Shown here: positions 1 through 7,652 of the stretch, piece by piece
Layout of the letters: each line of letters opens with the position of its first letter
How positions within the stretch are numbered: the stretch's first letter is position 1
From: Ghiorsea sp.
GTDB taxonomy: Bacteria > Pseudomonadota > Zetaproteobacteria > Mariprofundales > Mariprofundaceae
DNA length: 20,604 nucleotides
Assembly (NCBI GenBank): GCA_030950765.1
Contig: JAUZQX010000168.1
Coordinates: forward strand, 1-20,604
Reading direction: 5' to 3'
Notes under the pieces: generated by a model
Databases searched by the model: none
Told to the model about the DNA's origin: nothing
The model's input: only the letters and a program-made list of their open reading frames with translations
Made by a program: the position numbers and the translations under genes

Positions 1-99
1 TCGCTCCAACACAGCAAGGCGAATCGCACCTTTATGGCTGCCATAAATTCGCTTTTTAAAATGTTCGCTTAAATCATCAAAATTGGTGTCTTGTGTCAT
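1..99 (-). CDS. cmoM: tRNA 5-carboxymethoxyuridine methyltransferase CmoM, N-terminal fragment
   Basis: The reverse complement of this edge encodes 33 residues from an ATG and stays open to the window boundary. The start reads MTQDTNFDDLSEHF, followed by RIYGSHKGAIR. This matches the N-terminus I know for E. coli CmoM (NFDDIAEKF, then NIYGTTKGQLR), the SAM-dependent enzyme that methylates cmo5U34 in tRNA to mcmo5U. The SAM-binding part lies outside the window, so function rests on the N-terminal signature alone. The ATG follows directly after the TGA of coq7 (TGAATG), so the gene is probably the next cistron of the same run and translationally coupled. A different SmtA-like methyltransferase is the main alternative. 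Confidence 0.75.
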   Translation of the reverse strand, partial: MTQDTNFDDLSEHFKKRIYGSHKGAIRLAVLER

Positions 100-756
100 T
101 CAAATCTTTTCAGATAACCCCGTCATCACCTTAGACGTAAGCTGCATACCTTTTTTGACCACTTCAGGAAGCTTTGCTGCACCCAAATCTTCTGCCAAAT
201 GGGCATGACCCAATTCATCAATTTTCATTTGCTCTACAATAGCGCGGCTGCGCTTATCTTCTTCAGGTAAATGCTGTAAATGTCCCTCTAAATGAGATAC
301 CACCTGATATTCTGTCTCAGCCAAAAAGCCCAAGTTCCACCTATCCCCTACTGCACCTGCCGCCATACCAATGGCAAATGAACCTGCATACCACAATGGA
401 TCGAGTTTGGAGGGTTGCTCACCCAATTCTTCTAATCGGGTTCTACACCAGTTCAAATGATCAACTTCTTCATCGGATGCATGTTGCAGCTTATCTTTGA
501 GTGTTTTATCCCGTGCGATAAGTGCTTGACCATGATACAAGGCTTGTGCTGCCATTTCACCCGCATGATTCACCCGCATAAGCCCTGCGGATTGTTTCTT
601 TTGCTTAGCAGTTAAGGTGTCTTCCCCTGCTTTATCGGCTGGGTATTCACGCTGTGTGTGTTGGGTAACAAAGATATTGTTCAAAGCTTTGTCGATATGC
701 CCAATCACAGTATCGGCTAGGTTATAATGGCGAAAAACATCTTTTTTCTTGGTCAT
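100..756 (-). CDS. coq7: 3-demethoxyubiquinol 3-hydroxylase (COQ7 family)
   Basis: This 218-residue diiron hydroxylase performs the penultimate step of ubiquinone synthesis, hydroxylating the demethoxyubiquinol ring with O2. The ferritin-like metal ligands are in place: E67 in RVNHAGE (61-67), E97 and H100 in DEEVDH, E149 in AETEY, and E181 and H184 in DELGH. Their spacing matches the E/ExxH/E/ExxH pattern of COQ7. Length is normal for proteobacterial Coq7, and the hydrophobic stretch around 120-137 fits membrane-surface association. The AAGGA ribosome site sits inside the last codons of the upstream protease gene, 7 bases before the ATG. Its presence implies a ubiquinone-based aerobic respiratory chain. 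Confidence 0.95.
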   Translation of the reverse strand: MTKKKDVFRHYNLADTVIGHIDKALNNIFVTQHTQREYPADKAGEDTLTAKQKKQSAGLMRVNHAGEMAAQALYHGQALIARDKTLKDKLQHASDEEVDHLNWCRTRLEELGEQPSKLDPLWYAGSFAIGMAAGAVGDRWNLGFLAETEYQVVSHLEGHLQHLPEEDKRSRAIVEQMKIDELGHAHLAEDLGAAKLPEVVKKGMQLTSKVMTGLSEKI

Positions 757-760
757 CTCA

Positions 761-1495
761 CTATCCTTTTAACGGTTTATGCAAGTCATGCGTAAAGGGT
801 GAGGTTAACCAAGCAGGCACGCGTTGACCATATTCTTTTAACAACGCACGATTACTTTTATAATCAGGTTCAAACTTTTCAACAGCAGACCAAAATGCTG
901 CTGAATGGTTATGGTGTGTTAAATGGGTGAGTTCATGAATCAATACATGACGCACCAAATAGTCAGGCATAAACAAAAGTGCCGCATTCAGATTAATATT
1001 TCCCTTTGTCGAACAACTTCCCCAGCGTTTCTTCTGCAAACGAATGCTCACTTGCCCAAATGATACATCCATATCCTCAGCCACATCCTCCAACCAAGGC
1101 GACAGCACTTCTCTGCCCTTCTTCTTTACCCACATATTTAAAACATGTCGTAAAACTTCTTTATCTTGTATATCACCGAATATCTCAAGTTTTCCATTTT
1201 GCTCTTTCAGACGAGTTCGACCCTTTTGCTGCTGATATATTACATCATAAGTTTGATGGATAGCGATAAGGTCAATGGTTTTCGGTGGTATGATGTCTTT
1301 ATGTTGAATATCTATACTTGCCAACTGTTTGACCACCCAAAACTTGTGTTCGTTAAGCATGGTGTTGATATATCGCTTAGGCATGCGGTGCGGCCAAACA
1401 AGCTCAACCAAACCGTGTACGCTAATGGTAATACGCGGGCGTTTGGCACGACTGGATACGCGCAATAGCCAATCAAAAGGAATATCTTGAGGCAA
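761..1495 (-). CDS. YgjP-like zinc metalloprotease domain protein (DUF45/M48-like)
   Basis: This 244-residue protein has the YgjP/DUF45 signature: RWGSC at 158-162, then the gluzincin motif HELTH at 187-191 and a further metal-ligand candidate, H197 (NHSAAFW). H187 and H191 would bind zinc and E188 would be catalytic. There is no signal peptide, so it is probably cytoplasmic; substrates of this family are poorly known. The start is a TTG, 4 bases after the stop of the SDR gene. There is no convincing Shine-Dalgarno site, so translation probably depends on coupling. No ATG near the N-terminus would keep the conserved N-terminal segment (residues 9-45). It ends 4 bases before coq7. Confidence 0.85.
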   Translation of the reverse strand: MPQDIPFDWLLRVSSRAKRPRITISVHGLVELVWPHRMPKRYINTMLNEHKFWVVKQLASIDIQHKDIIPPKTIDLIAIHQTYDVIYQQQKGRTRLKEQNGKLEIFGDIQDKEVLRHVLNMWVKKKGREVLSPWLEDVAEDMDVSFGQVSIRLQKKRWGSCSTKGNINLNAALLFMPDYLVRHVLIHELTHLTHHNHSAAFWSAVEKFEPDYKSNRALLKEYGQRVPAWLTSPFTHDLHKPLKG

Positions 1496-1499
1496 AAGC

Positions 1500-2249
1500 T
1501 TATTTCTTGAGGTAACTTGCCATGAGAGACAACGATATAAAACGCGGTGTTAACTTCTGAATCAACCACAGCAGCTTATGTCGCCAGCCGGGTACACAAT
1601 ATCCTCCGCCTGATGCCAATGCCTGCAAAGATGAGCAGACTACTTTGCTCGCTGGTGTACTAAACTCGCTTCCCTTACCTTTGGGTGCCCCTGAAACATC
1701 TCGAAACCCTGTGGGTGAAGGCCCTGGCGCAAGTGTAACCACTCTAATCTCGCCTTGATGCTCCGCACGAATGGCTTCACTCCAAAAAGTCATGCCAGCC
1801 TTTACCGCAGCATAAGTTGCAAGGTATGGCAGGGGTGTTTCAGCAGCAAGCGATGACACATTAATCATGAAGCCTTTATTGCGAATCAAACAGGGTAACA
1901 AGGCATGAGCAAGCATAACGGGTGCTAATAAATCCACGCGAATCACATCAGCTTGCGCAATGCTTTCTTTGGCAGAAAAACCACCCCACACGCCAAACCC
2001 TGCATTGTTCACCAAACCATATAAATCACGACCAACAAGGCTATCAATCAAATCTTCGGTCTCTTTACGTGATGACAAATCGGCAAAGACAAAGCTATGG
2101 CGTTTTGGGTGTTCCAAGGCATCCAATGTTAATTTCAAGCGTGCTTTATCACGCCCGTGTAATAACAACGCATATCCTTGTTGTTCAAGCTGGATGGCAA
2201 ACTCAATACCAAAACCACCCGATGCGCCTGTAACCAGCACTGTTTTCAT
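1500..2249 (-). CDS. short-chain dehydrogenase/reductase (SDR family)
   Basis: This is a classical 249-residue SDR. The nucleotide-binding glycine motif TGASGGFG is at 7-14, NNAG at 81-84, the catalytic serine region at 132-133 (VSS) and YxxxK at Y146-K150, followed by PG at 175-176. R33 after the second strand (HGRDKAR) suggests NADP(H) preference. The closest named relatives I recall are DltE/YqjQ-type oxidoreductases, but the substrate cannot be read from sequence. The C-terminal 30 residues are hydrophobic and basic (LLWLIQKLTPRF), which could give membrane association. The start overlaps the stop of the PHP phosphatase gene by ATGA, indicating coupled translation. Confidence 0.92.
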   Translation of the reverse strand: MKTVLVTGASGGFGIEFAIQLEQQGYALLLHGRDKARLKLTLDALEHPKRHSFVFADLSSRKETEDLIDSLVGRDLYGLVNNAGFGVWGGFSAKESIAQADVIRVDLLAPVMLAHALLPCLIRNKGFMINVSSLAAETPLPYLATYAAVKAGMTFWSEAIRAEHQGEIRVVTLAPGPSPTGFRDVSGAPKGKGSEFSTPASKVVCSSLQALASGGGYCVPGWRHKLLWLIQKLTPRFISLSLMASYLKK

Positions 2250-3076
2250 GTTTTATCCATAAAGTTAAACATCTGACGTTGCCGTTTATTCAATTGAACA
2301 ACCTGTGTTGCCCCAAAACCATGTAGCACACTCAAACATTCATCCATAGCGTGACCCACTTCCGCAGGGCTATGTGCATCCGAGCCATAAGCAAAAGGAA
2401 TGCTTAAACCTACTGCCCGCTCTACAATACCTTTGTGCGGATACATTTCTTTGACTGGCTTACGCAAACCTGCTGAACTTATTTCTAGAGCTACATCTGC
2501 CTTTTTTGCAGCTTGAAGCATGGCATTTTCAGCTTCAAATACTGCTTCTGAATCTTGAGGTGCGCGATAACCAAACTTTTTAATCAAATCAGGGTGTCCG
2601 ATGATGTCAAACAGACCACAAGCTGCCGATAGCTCAACCTGCTTGAAATAATCACAATAAGCTTGCTCAATATCACAAGTTTCAAAGCGGAATACTTCAT
2701 CAGGGTTATCAAAACCCCAATCACCAATAAAATGGACAGAACCCATTAAATAATCCCAATCGTAATAATCAGCCAGAAATTGAATATAATCTTCGGCACC
2801 TTGGTAATAATCCACTTCAAGGGCTGCTTTAATCACCAGTTGACCGTGAAACTGCTGCTGTGCTGCTTCAAGTTCGGCAAGAAATGAGTCAAGTTCAGAC
2901 TCATCCATGCGCCACGCTTTATCAAAACCATTGGGCATAGGCGAATGGTCAGACATGCCTATTTCACTTAAACCAACATCGACAGCAGCTTGTGCATATT
3001 CAACAATCGTACCCTTAGCATGATTGCAACGCGGGGTATGCATGTGGTAATCTGGAACAGGCAAAAAAGTTGTCAT
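2246..3076 (-). CDS. hisJ: histidinol-phosphatase, PHP family (HisJ/HisK type)
   Basis: This 276-residue PHP-superfamily phosphoesterase has the domain organisation of HisJ/HisK, which hydrolyses histidinol phosphate to histidinol. Visible metal-site motifs are H11 and H13 (DYHMHTPRC), D43-H44 (MSDHSP), E87 (ALEVDY), H115 (GSVHFIG), H161 (GHPDL) and D233/H235 (GSDAHS). The full trinuclear PHP site is therefore present. Length is usual for the family. No other his genes are in the window. The gene is joined to the CheA-like kinase by TAATG and to the SDR gene by ATGA, so it is probably co-translated with both. A role on another phosphorylated substrate cannot be excluded. Confidence 0.88.
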   Translation of the reverse strand: MTTFLPVPDYHMHTPRCNHAKGTIVEYAQAAVDVGLSEIGMSDHSPMPNGFDKAWRMDESELDSFLAELEAAQQQFHGQLVIKAALEVDYYQGAEDYIQFLADYYDWDYLMGSVHFIGDWGFDNPDEVFRFETCDIEQAYCDYFKQVELSAACGLFDIIGHPDLIKKFGYRAPQDSEAVFEAENAMLQAAKKADVALEISSAGLRKPVKEMYPHKGIVERAVGLSIPFAYGSDAHSPAEVGHAMDECLSVLHGFGATQVVQLNKRQRQMFNFMDKT

Positions 3077-5580
3077 TAACGAATGCTGGGGTTATCCGTT
3101 TTAGCGGCAATACCACGCTCTTGAACAAGCAATGGACCCACCAAAGCTTTGACAGTCGAAACAATAGATTCTGCATCAAGATGTTGTTTAACCAGATAAG
3201 AATCTGCACCAGCTTCAAGCGCACGTAACCTATCTTCTGAACTTTCACGTGTTGAAATCACCATGATAGGTAAATCTTCATATTTGGGTTGGTTGCGAAT
3301 TTGCCGCACCAAACCAAAACCATCCAAACGTGGCATTTCCAAATCTGTCACAACCATATCGTAGGTTGAAGCTTCCAGTTTTTCCAAAGCATCCATACCA
3401 TCAATCGCTGTTTCAACCACAAAACCTAAGCTTTCAAAAATCTTTTTCTCAACTTCTCGGGCAATCAATGAGTCATCAACAAGCAATATATTGAACCTAA
3501 GTTTGTCCTCTTCTTTAACCTCAATATTGATTGCTTGATTCGGGGATGTACGCCCCATTTCTTTGATGCCATAAGGCTCAAGAAGCATCATCACTGAGCC
3601 ATCTTCAACGATAGTATTACCCATCAAACCTTGCGGTTGATAGCGTTTGACATAAGGATCCAAGTCATGCACCACAACTTCACCGTCACCGAGCAGCTCA
3701 TCCACCACAATACCCACAAAACCTTCGATATGTTCTGCAACAATAATATACGGTGTATCCGATAATTGCATATTGCTACCAAACATCATTGCACGAAGGT
3801 CAACGATAGGCACTTGATAACCATTATATTTTAAGAAACGTTTGCCTGCGACACCATGTATAATATCTTTTTCATGATAAACAATCGCTTGTTCAATCAA
3901 ATGAGTAAGCATACCATAACGTTGTGCACCAATTTTAAACATCAACGCTTCTTGTACCGCAATACTAATCGGTACAGAAATAGTAAAACGCGTACCTTGC
4001 CCTACTTCTGAATGAATTTTGATTGAGCCTGTCAGCTTACGAATCGCATCTTGCACAATATTCATGCCAATACCACGACCCGCCAGCTCATCCACTTCAG
4101 TTAACGTTGAAAAACCAGGACGAAAAATAAGCTCTAGCACTTCCGCTGAATCCATCAAATCCACTTCGTCTTGTGTGGTCACACCACGTTTTACGGCAGC
4201 TTTGCGAATAAACTCAGGGTCAATACCACGCCCATCATCCATGACTTCAATTTGTACTTCACTACCATTTTGACGTGCAATAATTGTCACTTGACCATCT
4301 TTGGGTTTGCCCAACCGTTCACGCTCATCTGCATCTTCAATACCATGCGCCACAGCGTTGTTTAAAAGGTGAATCAGTGGTTCGACTAAAGACTCTGCTA
4401 CACCCTGATCCATTTCTACAGATTTACCATCTACAACCAAATTCACACGTTTGCCAATTTTATTAGCAATATCACGTACTGCGCGTGGAAACGTTGCAAA
4501 AATACTATCCAACGGTCGTAACATCAAGGATAAAACTTGGTCCCTAAGCTCTTTCAAAGTTAAGCTTTGATGTTCTTCTTGAAACCTTGATTCTTCCATC
4601 AGTTGTTGTGTTTTACGTAGCTGATCTTCAATCAAACGATCCATAACCTTTAAGGAATCAGCCATACTGGGTTGCTGAGCAAACCTAAAACGCATCTGTT
4701 GCCATTCACGACGAAGTAACCTAAGCCCCAGCTGAGCCTCTTTTAACTTTTGATTACGTTGTCCTTGGCTACTTTGTACCGTACTCATTTCAATAATATG
4801 ATGTGATAATGCTTCGAGACGTTCTGCATCCACACGTAAGAATCGCCCTGAACTTTTCCGCTCACCAACCACTTTTTGATCTTCAGCGCTTATTTTAGGT
4901 CTAAACGCCGATTCAGGCGCCAACAAAGGCATTTCAAAAACAGTCTCTTCATCAACCGCATCTGCAGCTGATAATCTATCAGTATTATCCTGCCCTTTTG
5001 ACTCTGGAAATGCTGATTCTAGCTGAATATTGATATTGGTTAAGCTTAAATCATCATGGTCTTCAATATCATGATGGCTTGTTTCATTCAAAACCTTTTC
5101 AGGTAAATTTAATGCTTCAACTTCTTTAACCAATGATGTTGCCAAATCATCATGGGGGTTTGACTCTGCCACGGCTAAGTCCGCAGCATCTTTTTGTAAC
5201 GCTGCAATGACCTCTGTGTACTTTGCCTCAGCCGCCTTCGTATCAATCAGCTCTGGATTATCAACATCAGCCAAGCGTTTCTCTAACAAATCATGTAAAT
5301 CATATAGAAACTGAATTGCTACTGGCTTCTGCCAGTCGCTATGTTCAATCAGTGATTCCACCATATCTTCAAAAACATGAGCTATTTTACCAATATCATT
5401 GACACCCAGCATCAGTGCCGAACCTTTAATCGTATGGGCGTCGCGGCGCAGGGCAACCAAACCAGTCTCATTCAAAGAGCCTGACTCAAACGCTACCAAA
5501 GCCTGGTTAATTGCGCTTAAGCGCTCTCTAGCTTCATCAAAAAATGATGCAAGAAAATTCGATAAATCAAAATCAGCCAT
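3076..5580 (-). CDS. CheA-type hybrid chemosensory kinase with C-terminal receiver domain
   Basis: This 834-residue cytoplasmic kinase starts with an HPt domain (about 1-110) whose phospho-acceptor is H49 in AHTIKG. An acidic linker (about 135-240) follows with no recognisable P2 domain. Next come the dimerisation helices (about 245-345) and the HATPase core (about 385-535), with N-box HLLNNAVAHGIE, G1 DDGRGID at 448-454 and G2 GRGIGM at 501-506. A CheW-like domain (about 540-675) precedes the receiver (about 696-815), which has D702/D703, phospho-acceptor D746, S776 and K798. The usual K-P of receivers reads K-Q here. CheA-receiver hybrids often use the receiver as an internal phosphate sink or target. 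The gene sits 22 bases after the chemoreceptor gene, with no clear ribosome site. It resembles the Pil-Chp/FrzE class more than flagellar CheA. Confidence 0.93.
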   Translation of the reverse strand: MADFDLSNFLASFFDEARERLSAINQALVAFESGSLNETGLVALRRDAHTIKGSALMLGVNDIGKIAHVFEDMVESLIEHSDWQKPVAIQFLYDLHDLLEKRLADVDNPELIDTKAAEAKYTEVIAALQKDAADLAVAESNPHDDLATSLVKEVEALNLPEKVLNETSHHDIEDHDDLSLTNINIQLESAFPESKGQDNTDRLSAADAVDEETVFEMPLLAPESAFRPKISAEDQKVVGERKSSGRFLRVDAERLEALSHHIIEMSTVQSSQGQRNQKLKEAQLGLRLLRREWQQMRFRFAQQPSMADSLKVMDRLIEDQLRKTQQLMEESRFQEEHQSLTLKELRDQVLSLMLRPLDSIFATFPRAVRDIANKIGKRVNLVVDGKSVEMDQGVAESLVEPLIHLLNNAVAHGIEDADERERLGKPKDGQVTIIARQNGSEVQIEVMDDGRGIDPEFIRKAAVKRGVTTQDEVDLMDSAEVLELIFRPGFSTLTEVDELAGRGIGMNIVQDAIRKLTGSIKIHSEVGQGTRFTISVPISIAVQEALMFKIGAQRYGMLTHLIEQAIVYHEKDIIHGVAGKRFLKYNGYQVPIVDLRAMMFGSNMQLSDTPYIIVAEHIEGFVGIVVDELLGDGEVVVHDLDPYVKRYQPQGLMGNTIVEDGSVMMLLEPYGIKEMGRTSPNQAINIEVKEEDKLRFNILLVDDSLIAREVEKKIFESLGFVVETAIDGMDALEKLEASTYDMVVTDLEMPRLDGFGLVRQIRNQPKYEDLPIMVISTRESSEDRLRALEAGADSYLVKQHLDAESIVSTVKALVGPLLVQERGIAAKTDNPSIR

Positions 5581-5602
5581 GGTTTATAATTGAAAAGCGA
5601 AC

Positions 5603-7117
5603 TTAAACAAATTTCTTCAATTCATCAGCAACAAGGTTAAGTTGCTCGGCTGAATCGCGTGATTTTTGCATTTGAGAGGCTGAGTCTTGCAAAAGGGTTG
5701 CAATATCTTTCATGGTATCCACAAACTCCTGACTACTTTCACTCTGTTGTTTAGTAGCAAGCGCAATGGTGTGGACGGCCGTACTTGTTTTGGCCGACAT
5801 ATCTTGCATACGTTCCAGTGCAACACCTGCGCGACGAGCAATTTCCACACCTTTCGCCACTTCTTCTAAGCCTACTTGGGTTACTTCAATGGACGCACTG
5901 GTCGATTTATGTACATCATTCACCACGATTTGAATTTCTTCCGTAAATTCACGCGCACGTTCCGACAAACGCCGCACTTCACTGGCAACCACGGCAAAAC
6001 GTTTACCAAACTCTCCAGCAGCAGCAGATTCAATCGATGCATTCAAGGCTAACAAATGGGTTTCATCAGCAATCTCCTGAATAGAATCCACCGATTCCAA
6101 AATTTGTTCCGCTTTTTGACCTGCATCAGTCACTTTTTCCGCAATAAGTGTTACTTCTTCACGAATTTTATCCATATAACCAATGGCTTCATTCACCGCT
6201 TTCACACCTTCTACAGCTGCATGTGATGTTGCTGCAGCAATACGCTCCACACTTGTTGCTGTTTTAGCAATTTTAATTGATGCACCTGACATTTTACTCA
6301 GCTCATCGGTAACATTCACCACGATACTTGCTTGCGTATTTGATGCGGTAGCCTGCCTATCAACAGACATCAAAATATCTTCAGATGAAAATGCTACGTT
6401 CTGCGCAGCACTACTGATATGTTTGGTAACATCTGAGCTAAACAGACGGCTTAAGTAAACCAACAATAACAGAATAGCGATAATCACGGCAATATTAATC
6501 CATGTAAGCCATGCCATTTGTGTTTCTTTATCAACAACCTCTTGGTTAAGCACTTGGCTTACATGCGTTGCAACTGTATTCACCTTTTCTTGCCCAACAA
6601 ACACTAAGCTTTGCGCCACAATGGCAATACTACCTGCTTGCTCAAAAGGAATAACTCCTGAAATAATATCATTGGCCAAACTACCCACTTCTGTCATCAA
6701 GTCTTTCACACTCTTAAGCTCACTCTTATCTGCTGCTGACAAACCTGAGAAAGTTGAAACTTCTTTATATAAGTTTTTGAATGCGGTATTGGCACGCTCA
6801 ATTTTTTGCACATCACTTTCGTTTTTTGTCATAATATAATCATTGAGTGGCAAAAGAACATTGGGCAACGTAGCTCGAAATTTCTCAATCTGAACCTGTT
6901 GTCCATAAGTGATGGCTAAAGATTCCATGTTTTTTGATGACTGAATAGAGGTAAACAATACCGTTGCACCAAGCACTGCAAAAAATAGAATTGACCAAAT
7001 CATATTGCGACGTGCTAAGGTTCTAATGTTTACCTTCGCTTTTTCTGATGCTTGGGTTTCGTCGTGTTCCGCAGCTTCAACGATTTCTTCCGCCTGAACT
7101 TGCATAACATCACTCAT
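5603..7117 (-). CDS. methyl-accepting chemotaxis protein-like receptor, two TM, no obvious HAMP
   Basis: This 504-residue chemoreceptor has a 38-residue acidic cytoplasmic N-tail, TM1 (about 39-57), a helical periplasmic domain of about 145 residues, TM2 (about 203-223) and a cytoplasmic signalling coiled coil. I see no HAMP consensus after TM2. The hairpin tip (351-386) is clear, with ETHLLALNASIE and GKRFAVVASEVRRL. It differs from the classical enteric tip: H replaces N after T, and A366 sits where Tsr has its trimer-contact arginine. The periplasmic part looks like a four-helix-bundle sensor; its ligand is unknown. GGAG lies 8 bases before the ATG. It lies between cheW and the CheA-type kinase and is presumably their receptor. 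Confidence 0.93.
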   Translation of the reverse strand: MSDVMQVQAEEIVEAAEHDETQASEKAKVNIRTLARRNMIWSILFFAVLGATVLFTSIQSSKNMESLAITYGQQVQIEKFRATLPNVLLPLNDYIMTKNESDVQKIERANTAFKNLYKEVSTFSGLSAADKSELKSVKDLMTEVGSLANDIISGVIPFEQAGSIAIVAQSLVFVGQEKVNTVATHVSQVLNQEVVDKETQMAWLTWINIAVIIAILLLLVYLSRLFSSDVTKHISSAAQNVAFSSEDILMSVDRQATASNTQASIVVNVTDELSKMSGASIKIAKTATSVERIAAATSHAAVEGVKAVNEAIGYMDKIREEVTLIAEKVTDAGQKAEQILESVDSIQEIADETHLLALNASIESAAAGEFGKRFAVVASEVRRLSERAREFTEEIQIVVNDVHKSTSASIEVTQVGLEEVAKGVEIARRAGVALERMQDMSAKTSTAVHTIALATKQQSESSQEFVDTMKDIATLLQDSASQMQKSRDSAEQLNLVADELKKFV

Positions 7118-7160
7118 ATTTCATACTCCATTTCATTCTCAAACTTCTTAACACTTATGC

Positions 7161-7175
7161 TTCTAACTGTTAGAA
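7161..7175. repeat. perfect 15-bp odd palindrome in the cheW-receptor gap
   Basis: The sequence TTCTAACTGTTAGAA has 7-base arms around one central base. It sits in the 67-base gap between cheW and the receptor gene, the largest gap in the minus-strand run apart from its head. A one-base loop makes an RNA hairpin unlikely, so a dimeric protein-binding site is the likelier reading. Chance occurrence cannot be excluded. Confidence 0.4.
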
Positions 7176-7184
7176 ACATGAACC

Positions 7185-7652
7185 TTACTCAAATAATGCT
7201 TCAACACGGAGCACTGGCAATGCACCATACTTTGTCTCCAACATACCCATAACATGCACTTCATTCTGTGAAGGCTCAATATCTGATGGTAAAGCACGCA
7301 CCAAATCCAACACTTCTTCAGCCCAGATGCCCAAATGTACACGTGCATGCCGTAACAACAAGAAACGGCTAGCATTTGTCTTGGCTTGTAACTTATGCGC
7401 TAAATGCAGTGTTTTCCCCGGGTCTACAATACAAAAAATCTGTCCCCTAGCATTGGTCATCCCAAGCAAGTGGTCGGGCGCCATTGGCACAGGCGTAAGC
7501 AAAAGCGGCCTGACAATACTTAATACACTGCTCACAGGCATCAAAAATATTTCACTGTTCAATACTACCCGCATATATTCAACCAGTTCCGAATGTTCTT
7601 TCGCAGTTGCATCCTTGGCTGCTTGCAGCTGATCTAAATTTAACTCTGCCAT
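7185..7652 (-). CDS. cheW: CheW-like chemosensory coupling protein
   Basis: This 155-residue soluble protein is made of one CheW domain, which bridges chemoreceptor tips and the P5 domain of a CheA kinase. The recognisable part is HLLGMTNARGQIFCIVD (61-77), matching the G..N.RG....D pattern, followed by the second beta-barrel half (98-155), which ends in MLETKYGALPVLRVEALF. The first 22 residues are an extra helical extension. Its ATG overlaps the stop of the ATPase-receiver gene by one base (TAATG), which ties adaptor and putative output protein translationally. It is the only stand-alone CheW in the window, and I expect it to pair with the receptor and kinase downstream. Confidence 0.9.
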   Translation of the reverse strand: MAELNLDQLQAAKDATAKEHSELVEYMRVVLNSEIFLMPVSSVLSIVRPLLLTPVPMAPDHLLGMTNARGQIFCIVDPGKTLHLAHKLQAKTNASRFLLLRHARVHLGIWAEEVLDLVRALPSDIEPSQNEVHVMGMLETKYGALPVLRVEALFE

